DNA of 64,000 nucleotides from Sulfuricystis multivorans (GCF_003966565.1 NZ_AP018719.1:85341-149340); one strand, 5' to 3'. Shown: positions 18,226 to 27,608, counted from the first letter of the stretch. Numbers and translations: made by a program. The notes: generated from the letters alone by a model not told the origin.

Positions 18226-18863
18226 TTCATCTCCAGCTCGTCAATTCGCAACCGTTTCCCTTCCTGGCTCACCAGTGAAGGAACGCGGATAATGCCCAGT
18301 TTGCGCACCAGCATTCCGCCTTGGTCGAAATAAACCTGAGTCTTCCATTGACGAGACATTTCTAGGGGCTGCCCATTGACCAAGACGGCCTTCATCTGGC
18401 CGTTGTATTGCTGCATCAAGGCCTCTGCTTTCTTCACTTGGGCAGGGTCGGTACCGTCGAAGAACAGCAAATTCTTCGGCAAGGTCACGTAGTCGAGTGG
18501 GTTGATAGTTTTTCCTGCTTCAGCGATCACGTTTCCGTTTGGATCCGTGATCGTTTTGGGGACCCGCACCGTTGGGTCCCAATAGAACACCCGCGCTTTT
18601 TCGACACGGGAGAGACCCTTAACGGGCTTAGGGTTCTCGATAGAGCGCTTCGCGCGGTCGACAGCTTCCTTCTGCAACCGAGCTAACTCTCCGGACCTCT
18701 GCTTTTCTTTCAGGACCCGATAGATCTCTTGGAGCATGTCTGGTTCAACGATCGGATGTACCGGGCCAATCTGCTCTGCGGCTTTACTTGGTATCACAAC
18801 ACCACAGGCGATAATCAGTGGAGTGAGTCGACGCAGCATGGAAGATATAAGGGGGATTTGCAT
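18222..18863 (-). CDS. traW: TraW, pilus assembly protein
   Basis: About 213 aa. A GTG at 18866 and an ATG at 18863 are adjacent; the ATG fits the promoter better. The protein has a signal peptide (LIIACGVVIPSKA), a helical N-terminal domain (YRVLKEKQRSGELARLQKEAV) and the conserved TraW_N/C pattern ending in MLVRKLGIIRVPSLVSQEG. It works with TrbC in the outer half of the F-type assembly. First gene of the traW-U-trbC-traN unit. Its ATG is 6 nt from the -10 hexamer, so the mRNA is probably leaderless. Confidence 0.9.
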   Translation of the reverse strand: MQIPLISSMLRRLTPLIIACGVVIPSKAAEQIGPVHPIVEPDMLQEIYRVLKEKQRSGELARLQKEAVDRAKRSIENPKPVKGLSRVEKARVFYWDPTVRVPKTITDPNGNVIAEAGKTINPLDYVTLPKNLLFFDGTDPAQVKKAEALMQQYNGQMKAVLVNGQPLEMSRQWKTQVYFDQGGMLVRKLGIIRVPSLVSQEGKRLRIDELEMN

Positions 18864-18869
18864 CACGTT

Positions 18870-18898
18870 AAGATAACGAGCCCCCTTTGCTATGCCAA
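18870..18898 (-). promoter_or_regulatory. promoter of the traW-traU-trbC-traN unit
   Basis: On the - strand: -35 TTGGCA at 18893-18898, a 17-nt spacer and -10 TATCTT at 18870-18875, then 6 nt to the ATG at 18863. Copy B of the 48-bp site abuts the -35. Confidence 0.65.
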
Positions 18899-18943
18899 TG
18901 GAGAAATGCCGCCGAAAATGTGGGACTAGGCGTAGAAATGGAC
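18896..18943 (-). promoter_or_regulatory. 48-bp transfer-regulon site, copy B
   Basis: The best-preserved copy. On the - strand it begins TCCATTTCTACGCCTAGTCC and ends GGCGGCATTTCTCCATTG. CATTTCT occurs twice in direct orientation exactly 32 bp (three helical turns) apart, with a further CATTTTC between. Confidence 0.75.
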
Positions 18944-18992
18944 TGGCAAAAAATACAGCTGGAGCTGCGGTTGGAGCCTGATAAGGGCCGAG

Positions 18993-19586
18993 TCAGAACA
19001 ACGAAAAGGTCCGGCCGATGATTTCTTTCTCAGTAATCCATCCAACCATCGCGTAGCGTGAATCCAGACTGTCGGGGTGCGGAGCGTAAACGTAATATGA
19101 GCCCTGCGGGATCACCCCAACCGGCCCCGCCTCGAGCGGCTTGCCACTCATCGAGAAAGTCTTCGCTACCCCGATCGTGCCATTGCTACCAGGAATCATC
19201 GTTGCCATATTGCGTTCTCCAGGTGACATGACAGAGAACCCCCTGGCAGGCGTCATGCTCACTATGTCACCACCAACACCGCCAATGATTTTGACCATAT
19301 GAGCACCCTTACGAAATGGGGAAACCGGGTTTTCGGTCGGGAATTCGAAAGCCACATAGTCGCCTCGTTTGAGGCCCGTCTTCCATCCCTTCACGGTGAT
19401 GAACACGTGATCCGGTAAAGAGTCCGTGTAGTTAACGTCGATACGAATCACGAGTTGAAGCAAGAACACCACAACCAATGGGATGGTGTAGTGCTTCCAA
19501 TACCGCAGAAAGTGGGACTTACAGAGGTTCAGGTATTCCGGCAAGGAAAGGCGGCGAGCACCGTTGGCTGGCGCAAGCAGGCTCAT
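18993..19586 (-). CDS. S26-family signal peptidase of the transfer system (TrhF/TraF type)
   Basis: 197 aa. One membrane segment (IPLVVVFLLQLVIRI, residues about 36-50) is followed by YTDSLPDHVF, where Ser-Leu-Pro holds the likely nucleophile. A GAHMVKIIGGVGGD block holds the likely Lys base, and a late YAPHPDSLDSRY block matches the usual SxDSR motif (box E). In IncP TraF and R27 TrhF, such peptidases process or cyclise the pilin. Start overlaps trbI by 4 nt. It is the last gene of the pilus unit and ends about 50 nt before copy B. Confidence 0.85.
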   Translation of the reverse strand: MSLLAPANGARRLSLPEYLNLCKSHFLRYWKHYTIPLVVVFLLQLVIRIDVNYTDSLPDHVFITVKGWKTGLKRGDYVAFEFPTENPVSPFRKGAHMVKIIGGVGGDIVSMTPARGFSVMSPGERNMATMIPGSNGTIGVAKTFSMSGKPLEAGPVGVIPQGSYYVYAPHPDSLDSRYAMVGWITEKEIIGRTFSLF

Positions 19587-20125
19587 TTCTTGTCTCCTTC
19601 AATGATCGGGGTACGGCTACCGCCGCCCAGCGAACGCAATTGCTTGACGAGCTCATCCTGATTGACGTTTTCCATTCCCAAGCGACGTTTGAGTTCCGGG
19701 GTTAGGTCCTCAGCGCCTGCCGGCTTAACTACGGCCGCTTTGACGAAGATGCTGCAGCCACACTCCTGTTGGAGTTCGTTGAGGGCGACTCCCACATCCT
19801 TGCCAAATTTCGCCACGTCGTCGTAAGCCTTTAATTTTGCTTCCTCGGAGGCGTCCGGACGCATCGCCGCAATGGTGACTTGGAGTTCCTTGATGTTCAG
19901 GACTTCTGAGAGATCAACGACAGCGTATCTCTGTTTATTCGGCAACACATAGAAGTAGTGGTAGGCAATCAGCACAATGACCACAATGAGAACGGTAGTA
20001 ACGAGGCTGATCAACCTCCCCAACCAGACGCTCTCGCCCTTCTCAACATCGTCGGATGTAACTTCTGCTTCTGAGATTCCCGGATCGACCTCGGCCAGGA
20101 CCTCAGTGTTTTGGTTTTGGTTCAT
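19583..20125 (-). CDS. trbI: TrbI, F-type inner-membrane protein
   Basis: 180 aa with one membrane segment (residues about 36-58, LISLVTTVLIVVIVLIAYHYFYVL) preceded by an acidic cytoplasmic tail. The periplasmic part has the TrbI_Ftype pattern (KQRYAVVDLSEVL, then a helix, then CGCSIFVKAAVVKP). In F it affects pilus retraction. The gene shares one base with the traC stop (20125). Confidence 0.85.
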   Translation of the reverse strand: MNQNQNTEVLAEVDPGISEAEVTSDDVEKGESVWLGRLISLVTTVLIVVIVLIAYHYFYVLPNKQRYAVVDLSEVLNIKELQVTIAAMRPDASEEAKLKAYDDVAKFGKDVGVALNELQQECGCSIFVKAAVVKPAGAEDLTPELKRRLGMENVNQDELVKQLRSLGGGSRTPIIEGDKK

Positions 20126-22794
20126 TAAGCAGCTTTCCTTTGCAGCTTGTGGGTGTAGCCCGGCATGCCACGATCGGCCAGAACGGATTCCAGCGCCTCG
20201 ACAATCGTGTAGCCTTGCTGGCGGTATGCTTTGACAGCCTCAAAGTCCTCGGCTTTGGAGGAAACCAGGAGCAGAGAGAACGGGTCAAATAAAACACGGC
20301 CGATGCCGTGCCCCATCTGACCTCCGTGTACGAAAACCTCGGAATAGACGCCCTGTACTGTCTTCACCGACATCAGCATGTCTCTCATGCCCTCGTCGAT
20401 GACCAGCTTGTCTGATTTCTCTAGGGCGAGGATCGATTCGGGCTTTTGGCGCAATAGGAACAGCCAATCAGCGTTGTTGAAGGCAGCCTCGGCGGCGCGG
20501 GACATGCTGAAGTCCCCTATCCCCTGTGTCGCAGCGCAAAAGCTTCCGTGATATTTCCGAGCGCGGCGATACCCTGTTTCGATGAAATCACCGCTGTTTC
20601 CGCTACCCAAGAGGGACCAGGCCTCGTCCAGGATGCATATTTTGGGACGATTCCGCGTCAAGTACATGTTCTGGGTGATGCGGTACATCAGCAAGAACAT
20701 AATGACAGCCTGAAGGTCTTTCTTGGCAGCAAGTTCTTCCAATTCAAGGACAATCAGATCGCTTTCAAAATTGACGTTGGTTTCTCCATGAAAGTATCGT
20801 CCGTACGGACCATCGCTTGTGTAGGGGAACAACTGGATCCCAATGTCCCGGATCCGTGGATCGCATAAATTCTGGCGCTCCTCATGCGGCAGTGCGCGAA
20901 CCTTGGCGATCCACTCTGGATCGGCCCATTTGGAATTCGGACCACCTTTCTCGCAGTTGTTGATTAGCGAGTACGCGAGGTCGTCGACCGTTGCTTCGCG
21001 GCCCTTTTCGTACCACACGGACAGAATGTGCAGTCCAAGTTGCCGGCGACGATAGTCGTCCAATGGTTCGCTTGGCGAAACCATCTGTTCGAACAGGGGG
21101 ACCAGCATTTCAAGGTCATCCTCGATGTCTTCAACCATCGTGAATGGATTCAGCCGAATATCCGATTCCGGGGTGAATTCCAGATACTGGCCGCCAACCG
21201 TATGACACAGCTTTTCGAACGACCTACCAATATCGACGATCCATACGCGGCCGCCAATCCCCAGATATGACAGTGCGATCGAGTTCAGGAGGACGGATTT
21301 GCCTGAGCCACTGGTCCCTGCAATTACGGCGTTGAAGTTACCTGTCATGTTTGCAAACAGATCGATGGACATCGCCTGGCCACGACGGCCCCACATCGGC
21401 ACAATCGGACGGCCAACCCCGTGCCACTCCGCAAGCAGGGGTGCCATGTTTACTGCATTGGGGATCGTCTTGGTCGTCATGCGCTGAGCGGTACGGATAT
21501 CCTTGGTCAGCGTTGGCGTCAGGGACATCGGCAAAGAACCGAGCAGGCCTTGGATCTGGATGAAGGTGTCTTCGACGATCTCGAACTGACGTGACCGCCA
21601 TACCGCCTGGGCAGATTGCTCTGCCCGGGCCATGTCTTCTGGGGCAGCCCACAGGATGAGTTGGTGGTACATGTGAACCGTGCCCTTGCCCTCGTCGAAG
21701 CTACGCTGGGCAATGTCCCAATCGTACTTGATGTCCTGCAGTTCAGGCAGGAATCTCGCCATCGGGCTCTCCGCCTTTTGGGTGGCTCGGGCTGCTTTCA
21801 TCTGAGTAGTTGCCCGAGATTCTTCAAAATCAAGAGTAGAAATGCCGATGGTGATCATGAATGGCGAGGTGTAGCCGATCGCCGGCTGCATGTAGTCGCC
21901 AATCAACGAGCCCATGGCATTCAGCGTGCAGGCCTTCGGATAGCTCCGAACCGACATGCACTTTGCAATGCACTCATTCTTTCTCTGTGGTAGGCCGTAA
22001 ATCAACCCGTCCTCGGTGACGCGCATCACGGTGTTCGGGGCGATGATCTGCTCTTTGATGGGCCGGCCTTCATCGTAATTGATGTGGGGAGCGTTGCGCT
22101 TGAGAATGGCTTCCTGGGGATTCAAGACCACTGCACACCAATTGATGAGGTCTTCAGGATCCCAGTCCCGCTCGTATTGGTAGTATGTTTTCAGGGTCGT
22201 TGCGCACGTTTCACGAATTGTTTCAATCTCATGTAGAAGATCTTCGTCCTCGTAGGAGGTAGCCGGAATGACGACGCTCATTACAATTCGGAAATCGCGC
22301 AGTAGGTATGGCTGGTTCGGCACCAGAGGATCTGTCGCACCCTTGCGAAAGTGCTCCGCTTGGCGTTGGGCCAGTGCGCGGAACAATTCGCGGCGTTCCC
22401 GCTCCTCTTTCGTGGGTGCTGTTGCCGGATCCAATCGAACGCCAACATATGCATCCAAAAAACGGTCAATGAGAGGCGTGGCAATCAGACTCCACTGGAC
22501 ACCGGAACCCTTGGGTAAATAGGTAAAGATCGTGGTGAGAAGATCCGCCATGTCTGGGGTTGCCCCGGTCTGCGGTGTCATCTCCAGGCAGAAGCCAATC
22601 GCGTCAACCTTTTGCGGAACGTCGCCTTCAAGAACGAAAAGGCGGCGCTCTGGTATCCAGGCGAGATATGGCAGCAAGTCCGAGAAGCGGTCATAGTTCA
22701 CTTCTCGGGACGGATTGGCGATCGGAGACGGGGTGTAATGCTCTACCCCCCCTTCCTTAAAGATAGTTTTGAAGAAATTCTTAATGGTGCCCAT
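20125..22794 (-). CDS. traC: TraC, VirB4-type ATPase of the secretion system
   Basis: 889 aa, close to the usual F-type TraC length. The N-terminal domain (residues 1-430) has YDRFSDLLPYLAWIPERRLF. The ATPase domain has Walker A GTSGSGKSVLL at about residue 470 and Walker B ICILDEAWSLLG at about residue 710, followed by the conserved FCAATQGIGDF. It is the cytoplasmic motor that energises pilin polymerisation and is essential for transfer. It lies between traV and trbI in a tightly packed unit. Confidence 0.96.
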   Translation of the reverse strand: MGTIKNFFKTIFKEGGVEHYTPSPIANPSREVNYDRFSDLLPYLAWIPERRLFVLEGDVPQKVDAIGFCLEMTPQTGATPDMADLLTTIFTYLPKGSGVQWSLIATPLIDRFLDAYVGVRLDPATAPTKEERERRELFRALAQRQAEHFRKGATDPLVPNQPYLLRDFRIVMSVVIPATSYEDEDLLHEIETIRETCATTLKTYYQYERDWDPEDLINWCAVVLNPQEAILKRNAPHINYDEGRPIKEQIIAPNTVMRVTEDGLIYGLPQRKNECIAKCMSVRSYPKACTLNAMGSLIGDYMQPAIGYTSPFMITIGISTLDFEESRATTQMKAARATQKAESPMARFLPELQDIKYDWDIAQRSFDEGKGTVHMYHQLILWAAPEDMARAEQSAQAVWRSRQFEIVEDTFIQIQGLLGSLPMSLTPTLTKDIRTAQRMTTKTIPNAVNMAPLLAEWHGVGRPIVPMWGRRGQAMSIDLFANMTGNFNAVIAGTSGSGKSVLLNSIALSYLGIGGRVWIVDIGRSFEKLCHTVGGQYLEFTPESDIRLNPFTMVEDIEDDLEMLVPLFEQMVSPSEPLDDYRRRQLGLHILSVWYEKGREATVDDLAYSLINNCEKGGPNSKWADPEWIAKVRALPHEERQNLCDPRIRDIGIQLFPYTSDGPYGRYFHGETNVNFESDLIVLELEELAAKKDLQAVIMFLLMYRITQNMYLTRNRPKICILDEAWSLLGSGNSGDFIETGYRRARKYHGSFCAATQGIGDFSMSRAAEAAFNNADWLFLLRQKPESILALEKSDKLVIDEGMRDMLMSVKTVQGVYSEVFVHGGQMGHGIGRVLFDPFSLLLVSSKAEDFEAVKAYRQQGYTIVEALESVLADRGMPGYTHKLQRKAA

Positions 22795-22812
22795 GGGGAG
22801 GAAGTCACTCTA

Positions 22813-23388
22813 TTACTTGGTATCGGGTTTCTCGACCAAGTGTTCGTACTGCTGCTTTTGGATGAGCGGCTGAACTGTCTTGTCTGCCTGGGATTGCTCC
22901 TGGCTACTCTGAGTCGGTCGATTGAGCGGATAGATCGGTTTGAATTGACTACTGATTGAGTTCCGATTGACCTCGATCATCCACTTGCCGCTGTGGACCA
23001 TCGTGTAGAGGTAGGACTGATCATGCAGATCGCCGTCTGCATCTTCGTACGGAGCCATCCAGATGCGAAGCACCAGTGGTGGTTGTCGCACGGGCATCCC
23101 CGAAAACGGGGCATTCATGTCCTTGGGCGAGACCTTGCTATCGTTGCGCTGTGTCCCATAAGGCTTTTTCTCTCCGTCCTGCGTCTTCGATGCGGCCTCC
23201 TCCTGGCGCTGGAAAGGAAGATTGCCAGCCATGGTGTTTTGATATACGCCAGTGATGGATTGACAGTTCACACCCGGTGCTGCCTTACAGCTGAAGCTAC
23301 TGGCGGCATCAAGGCCGCTCATCGAACCACAGCCCGCCAGGAACGCGGCGGTAAGCGCAGATGCTGCGAGTAGGAGTTTGTTCATCAT
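22813..23388 (-). CDS. traV: TraV, outer-membrane lipoprotein of the core complex
   Basis: About 190 aa. Two adjacent Met codons begin a lipoprotein signal peptide with lipobox LAGCGSMSG. After it, the CKAAPGVNCQSITGVYQN segment has the two conserved TraV cysteines. The C-terminal part (PPLVLRIWMAPYEDADGDLHDQSYLYTMV) matches TraV. TraV with TraK and TraB forms the VirB7/9/10-like channel across the envelope. It overlaps dsbC by 4 nt. Confidence 0.92.
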   Translation of the reverse strand: MMNKLLLAASALTAAFLAGCGSMSGLDAASSFSCKAAPGVNCQSITGVYQNTMAGNLPFQRQEEAASKTQDGEKKPYGTQRNDSKVSPKDMNAPFSGMPVRQPPLVLRIWMAPYEDADGDLHDQSYLYTMVHSGKWMIEVNRNSISSQFKPIYPLNRPTQSSQEQSQADKTVQPLIQKQQYEHLVEKPDTK

Positions 23389-24131
23389 CTCTTGGCGACC
23401 TTGCCAGTGGCTTGATTGAGCATCTGTTCCAGCTTCGCGGCCGAGGGGGCACCCGGAATGATCGAACCGTCCGGCAGGATAACTGTCGGCGTACCATTGA
23501 TACCCAGGGATTCGGCCAGCGCCACGTTACGATCAATCGGGTGCTCGCAGGAGCCGGTGGGGATTTCATTGCGACGCATGAGACCTTCCCAAGCCTTGGC
23601 TTTATCCGCCGAGCACCAGACAGCCACCGCCTTTGTCTTGGCTTGTGGGTGCAGTTGGTCGATTGGGAACATGAAGAGGTAAATCGTCACGTTTGTCAGG
23701 TTGGCGATGTTATTTTCCAGTTGCTTGCAGTACGGGCAGTCCGGGTCGCTGAAGATGGCGACCTTCCGGCTGCCGTCGCCGCGGACGATGGTAATTGCAT
23801 CCTTCAAGGGCAAACTATTGAAGTCAATCTTGGCCACTTGTTCTGCCATGATCTTGCCTTCCGTCAAATCGGTCTGGGTCTGCATGTCAAAGAGATGGCC
23901 AAATAGGAAATACCGGCCGGATTCTTCGACATAGGCGACGTTCTTGCCCATGACTACTTCATAGATACCCGGCAGGTTGGTGGCTGTTACAGACTTGAAT
24001 ACCGTGCTGGGATACTTCTGCCTCAGATTGGCCAGGACAGCGGTGTCCTTGAGTGTGTCTCCGGCTGCAAGCGAGGTACCGGTGCACAGTGCAGAAGCCA
24101 AGAGGGAAGTGATCAGTCTCGTCGTCTTCAT
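23385..24131 (-). CDS. dsbC: DsbC-type disulfide isomerase
   Basis: 248 aa with a signal peptide, an N-terminal dimerisation domain (VFKSVTATNLPGIYEVVMG) and a thioredoxin domain with FSDPDCPYCKQLE (CXXC) and NGTPTVILPDG (cis-Pro). Plasmid DsbC homologues help fold cysteine-rich transfer proteins; here traN, traU, the TraN-like gene and traV are all rich in cysteine. The gene sits between traB and traV, as in several F-like and IncA/C-type systems. Confidence 0.95.
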   Translation of the reverse strand: MKTTRLITSLLASALCTGTSLAAGDTLKDTAVLANLRQKYPSTVFKSVTATNLPGIYEVVMGKNVAYVEESGRYFLFGHLFDMQTQTDLTEGKIMAEQVAKIDFNSLPLKDAITIVRGDGSRKVAIFSDPDCPYCKQLENNIANLTNVTIYLFMFPIDQLHPQAKTKAVAVWCSADKAKAWEGLMRRNEIPTGSCEHPIDRNVALAESLGINGTPTVILPDGSIIPGAPSAAKLEQMLNQATGKVAKR

Positions 24132-24200
24132 TTCAGGTCCTTTTTCGAGGGTTGTGGTTGGGCCATTTTTCCAATTTGACCCGTGCTTTTCTGGAATTTC

Positions 24201-25454
24201 TTACTTGCGGGCGACGGAAATGCCTTTGGTTATCACAATGTCCACCGGCTGGCCTGCATCCACCTCAATGACTGGGAACATTTTGTCGGCGAGCTGGATG
24301 TAATACCGTGACAATTGCTGCAGGGCATTCCCGACACCCTGCCCAATGCCGGCCTGGAGCTGTTGCCCATCCTTCACTGTTTGCGTCGCGCCTAGGGGCG
24401 ATACGGAGGTGGTCATTGCGCCCTGGGAGAAGGCAGTACCGATCCCCGATGCCACACCCGCCAAGAGAGCATTTGCAAGCACTTGGCCCTGCTTACTAAC
24501 CAAGCGGCCCCGAATGCCGGCCTTCCCTGTCGAATCAGCTACGTAGCCTTTCACAGATACATCAAGCGCACCACCGTCTTCGGAAATGCAACTCAGTCTG
24601 TCAAGTCGGATCAATGCCCGCTCACTGCTCAGGTCGCCGGCACCGTTTGCCGTGAACCGACAATTCTTGTAGTCAGCTTTGAACTTGTTCGGTAGCGATG
24701 CCATGTCCAAAACCTCAATCACAACAGGATGGGGATTCTGCTGGGCTTGGCCTCCGGTCGGGGCGTCAAGCCCAGCAAGCAAGACACCACGCATGAACGT
24801 GCCGGCCGGGATATATGTTTCGGCGTTTTGGTCACTAGTCGCTTTAGCAACTGCACCGTTATTTTCATCATTGGCGTCATGGGTGATGTTGTTCTTGCCT
24901 GTCGGGGCTGGAAGGCCCTTGGATTGGCTATTACCCATATCCACGCGCATGATTCCTTTAACAATCTCTGCTTTTGGCGCTCCACCGTTGAAGTCAGGTG
25001 GGCCCGGCTGACCGAGCGGCCCCGTCTGCATTGGCAGACCCGTCGCTGGCGGTGCCTTTGATGCGCGGCGCTCGGCTTCTTCACGCTCGCGTTTTTTCTT
25101 CTCTTCCTCTTCTCGTTTAGCAGCAGCTTCCTGATCGCGGATCTTGGCGTCGGCGTCAGCCTTTTCTTTGGCTGCCAGCTTCGCCTGGATATCGGAGAGC
25201 TGCTGCTGAAGCTGCGAAATGCGAGCCCCTTCCTGCGTACGCCATATGTCGGCCTGATTGATTTGCTCGCCTTGGGCGCCAAACGCCTTGCGGGTAGTTT
25301 CCTGGGCACGCGGCGGGGGCGCTTTCTTTTTCTCTCCAAGCATGGCAGCGCCAAAGGCAATCAAGACAACAACAACTAGAAGACTGACAAGGATGATGAT
25401 TTGCTTCCGTCGCACCTGGGATATTGCCTTGCCTTTCGCCTTGATACCAGCCAT
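24201..25454 (-). CDS. traB: TraB, VirB10-like channel protein
   Basis: 417 aa with an N-terminal cytoplasmic tail, one membrane segment (IIILVSLLVVVVLIAFGAAML, residues about 19-39), a coiled coil of Glu/Lys/Arg/Ala (residues about 75-130), a Gly/Pro-rich linker, and the beta-barrel domain (YIPAGTFMRGVLLAGLDAPTGG, then NPHPVVIEVLD). It spans the envelope and links the inner-membrane ATPases to the TraK/TraV outer ring. One-base overlap with traK. Confidence 0.95.
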   Translation of the reverse strand: MAGIKAKGKAISQVRRKQIIILVSLLVVVVLIAFGAAMLGEKKKAPPPRAQETTRKAFGAQGEQINQADIWRTQEGARISQLQQQLSDIQAKLAAKEKADADAKIRDQEAAAKREEEEKKKREREEAERRASKAPPATGLPMQTGPLGQPGPPDFNGGAPKAEIVKGIMRVDMGNSQSKGLPAPTGKNNITHDANDENNGAVAKATSDQNAETYIPAGTFMRGVLLAGLDAPTGGQAQQNPHPVVIEVLDMASLPNKFKADYKNCRFTANGAGDLSSERALIRLDRLSCISEDGGALDVSVKGYVADSTGKAGIRGRLVSKQGQVLANALLAGVASGIGTAFSQGAMTTSVSPLGATQTVKDGQQLQAGIGQGVGNALQQLSRYYIQLADKMFPVIEVDAGQPVDIVITKGISVARK

Positions 25455-26155
25455 CAGTTGCTCCTTACCACATAGATGGTGGTCGATTGGCCGGCCTCGA
25501 GGAGCATGTTCTCGATGGCCACAGCGACAACACCCTTGCGATACAGCTCCTGCTCAACAAGACGCATTGGAGTCTTTCCTGTATTGGTGAGGACATATTT
25601 CTCACCTACCAAGTCGCGCCCGTTATATACGGCCGTCATCACAAAACGGGTGTTTTCCCAGAGAGCAAATTCCTGATGGGTGACCCGCATCTCAACGCTG
25701 GTAGGTGGTTCTTCCAAGGCCATTGATGCGACCAGATTTCGAACCTGCTTTTCCAAGTTGCTGGAAGACCTCCGCTTCCCCTTGCTGTTCTCAGTAGTGC
25801 GGAAGGTGGATGGCTCTTTGATTACGATGTCTTCTTGCGGAATATCGACAGGCTGCATGACTAGGTTATAGGTCGCACCGCTACCTGCAATCACGCGCAC
25901 ATTGATCGGCTTATTGAGAATCGCCGGCCGGATGAACAACTGACCGCGGTCTTCGTCCTTCTCGACGGTTAGTTCGCCATCCGTTGCGATCAGGGTACGA
26001 ATCTTCCCTCCGTCGATGTACAGGCGCGTCGTCTCTTTGGCGCTGATCTTCACGAATGCATTCTGGCCCTCGACTGGATTAACTTCCTGAAGCGCGAGAG
26101 TGTTGAAGGAGACGACAACAGCCGTCGCCGCAAAAAGCAGTTTCTTGATTACCAT
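25454..26155 (-). CDS. traK: TraK, VirB9-like secretin-type protein
   Basis: 233 aa from the ATG at 26155 (MVIKKLLFAATAVVVS) with a signal peptide. The mature part has the TraK pattern: VNPVEGQNAFVKISAKE, RLYIDGGKI, GQLFIRP, and a C-terminal GEKYVLTNTGKTPMRLVEQE. An upstream in-frame start would extend into traE and gives an unlikely sequence, so it is not used. It forms part of the outer-membrane core with TraV and TraB. Confidence 0.92.
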   Translation of the reverse strand: MVIKKLLFAATAVVVSFNTLALQEVNPVEGQNAFVKISAKETTRLYIDGGKIRTLIATDGELTVEKDEDRGQLFIRPAILNKPINVRVIAGSGATYNLVMQPVDIPQEDIVIKEPSTFRTTENSKGKRRSSSNLEKQVRNLVASMALEEPPTSVEMRVTHQEFALWENTRFVMTAVYNGRDLVGEKYVLTNTGKTPMRLVEQELYRKGVVAVAIENMLLEAGQSTTIYVVRSN

Positions 26156-26165
26156 GCCGTATCCT

Positions 26166-26906
26166 TTAACGGGAGATCGGGGCAGCAGGAGTCGCCGCTG
26201 GCGTAACAGGAGCGGTTGGCGCTGGTGTCGCCGGTGAGTGGAAGGTTCCAGCCTGTTGTTGGACAGCTGGTACGTCTTGGGCCGGTTGCTGATACAGAGA
26301 TTCAGTCTCAGCGGTGGGTGGAGCGTTGGGGGGATCAAACGGACGAACCGGGCTTGTCTCCCTCAACTCCTTGATAAAAGTACGGCTGCCGTCGTAGTCG
26401 AAGACAACGAGATAGGCTTTCACTTCATCACCAGGGACGCGCTTGTCTGCGATGAAGGTAGACTGGGTACCAATCAGAGCGACTGCCTGGTCTTTTTCGC
26501 TAATCCGCACTTCACGAGGCATGAAAATCTTGCTCATGTTCTCCTGCTTCAGACGATTTGCACCCATCTTGAAGCGAACGGCCAGCTCACCATTAACGGA
26601 CGGGTGAACTAGCTTGAGGAGGACGGAATTCTGATAATCGATGGACTGAGGAGAAACGGTCGCGTACTGGGAAATTACCCAAGAACCCATCTGTTCGAGC
26701 CATTCAGGACCAATGTGTTTTCCATCGACCCAAAAGGTCTTGTTGATTTCAGGGGGCACGAGGATGGTCCGCACAGTGCGGTCCATCGTGAAGAAGGCTC
26801 CTGCCATAAACACGTTGGTCAGCAGGGAAGCAATCAAGATCATCTGGAAAGCCTTGGTAACGCCTGCGCGGGCTTCCACATCTGCCATCAATTTTCTGAG
26901 TAACAT
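26166..26906 (-). CDS. traE: TraE, VirB5-position F-type pilus assembly protein
   Basis: 246 aa (or 240 if the second Met, at 26888, is used). One membrane segment (FQMILIASLLTNVFMAGAFF) comes near the N-terminus, then TVRTILVPPEINKTFWVDGK and EQMGSWVISQYATVSPQSIDYQ, which match TraE. The tail (about 55 residues) is low-complexity Pro/Ala/Thr/Gln-rich and not usual for the family. Order traA-L-E-K-B follows the F plan. Confidence 0.92.
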   Translation of the reverse strand: MLLRKLMADVEARAGVTKAFQMILIASLLTNVFMAGAFFTMDRTVRTILVPPEINKTFWVDGKHIGPEWLEQMGSWVISQYATVSPQSIDYQNSVLLKLVHPSVNGELAVRFKMGANRLKQENMSKIFMPREVRISEKDQAVALIGTQSTFIADKRVPGDEVKAYLVVFDYDGSRTFIKELRETSPVRPFDPPNAPPTAETESLYQQPAQDVPAVQQQAGTFHSPATPAPTAPVTPAATPAAPISR

Positions 26907-26939
26907 CAGTACAGTCTCGTCGTCTCGGTGTTGGGATAA
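26907..26939. other. traL-traE spacer with AGACGACGAGAC motif
   Basis: A 33-bp spacer that on the - strand reads GAGACGACGAGAC before traE. The same 8-bp unit (GAGACGAC) is tandemly repeated upstream of traA at 27609-27636. No ribosome-site role is evident. Confidence 0.35.
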
Positions 26940-27233
26940 TCAGCCGATGAATTCACGTATGGCTGATGGAGGGGTGATACGAAACCCGAAACTGGTAGGC
27001 AAATACCAGTAAAGGGCATGAAGCCCAAAGGCACGACTACGCCCGGACTTCAATTTCTGGTAGGACAAGGCGATAACTACGCCCAGACCAGAGAATGTCA
27101 GGGTCTGGTTCGTCATGATTCCAATGACGACACAGCCCATGAAGAGGATCGCCACGTCGAAGTCCCACCACAAGAACTTGGGTGGATCATCCAGACGGTG
27201 CGGGATGATGTACTTGTGATCGATATCCGACAT
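26940..27233 (-). CDS. traL: TraL, inner-membrane pilus assembly protein
   Basis: 97 aa. The start, YIIPHRLDDPPKFLWWD, is the classic TraL N-terminus, followed by two membrane segments (VAILFMGCVVIGIMTN and LGVVIALSYQ) and LYWYLPTSFG. VirB3-like: it sits in the inner membrane near the pilin and the TraC ATPase. Confidence 0.94.
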   Translation of the reverse strand: MSDIDHKYIIPHRLDDPPKFLWWDFDVAILFMGCVVIGIMTNQTLTFSGLGVVIALSYQKLKSGRSRAFGLHALYWYLPTSFGFRITPPSAIREFIG

Positions 27234-27270
27234 GGCGATTGCTCTACGCTTGTGGCCTGCTACGGCTGAA

Positions 27271-27567
27271 TCAGATCAGCGCGGAAGCGATGCCGTCAAT
27301 GATGCCTGGGCCGATGGCGAACAGCACGGCGAAGATGATGCCGATCAGAGCGGGCATCGCGGTGGACTTCGCAAAGCCGACAATGGCGCCCACCAAGAAA
27401 GCGGCGATAGCCAGAGTGCGACCCAGGTAGCCTTCAGACCAGCCCTTCACCAGGTTGTACAGGCCGCCGAACTCGGTGCCGGTGGTGCCAGCAAAGGCCG
27501 GGGCAGCAAGAACGAGGGAGGAAGCGGTGAGGCTAACGCGGTTGAACATCTTGGAAAGCAGTTTCAT
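27271..27567 (-). CDS. traA: TraA, F-type pilin precursor
   Basis: 98 aa from the ATG at 27567, preceded by AAGGAC. A long signal peptide ends at APAFA, then GTTGTEFGGLYNLVKGWSEG, and two hydrophobic segments (TLAIAAFLVGAIVGFA and IGIIFAVLFAIGPGII), which is the F-pilin plan of two helices around a short basic loop (here only AKS). A longer reading with upstream residues is a frame extension without a better start. The mature subunit would be about 70 aa. The S26 peptidase at 18993-19586 may process it. Confidence 0.9.
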   Translation of the reverse strand: MKLLSKMFNRVSLTASSLVLAAPAFAGTTGTEFGGLYNLVKGWSEGYLGRTLAIAAFLVGAIVGFAKSTAMPALIGIIFAVLFAIGPGIIDGIASALI

Positions 27568-27608
27568 GTCTTTGTCCTTGGCAAAAGTTGAAAGATAAAA
27601 TTGGATTT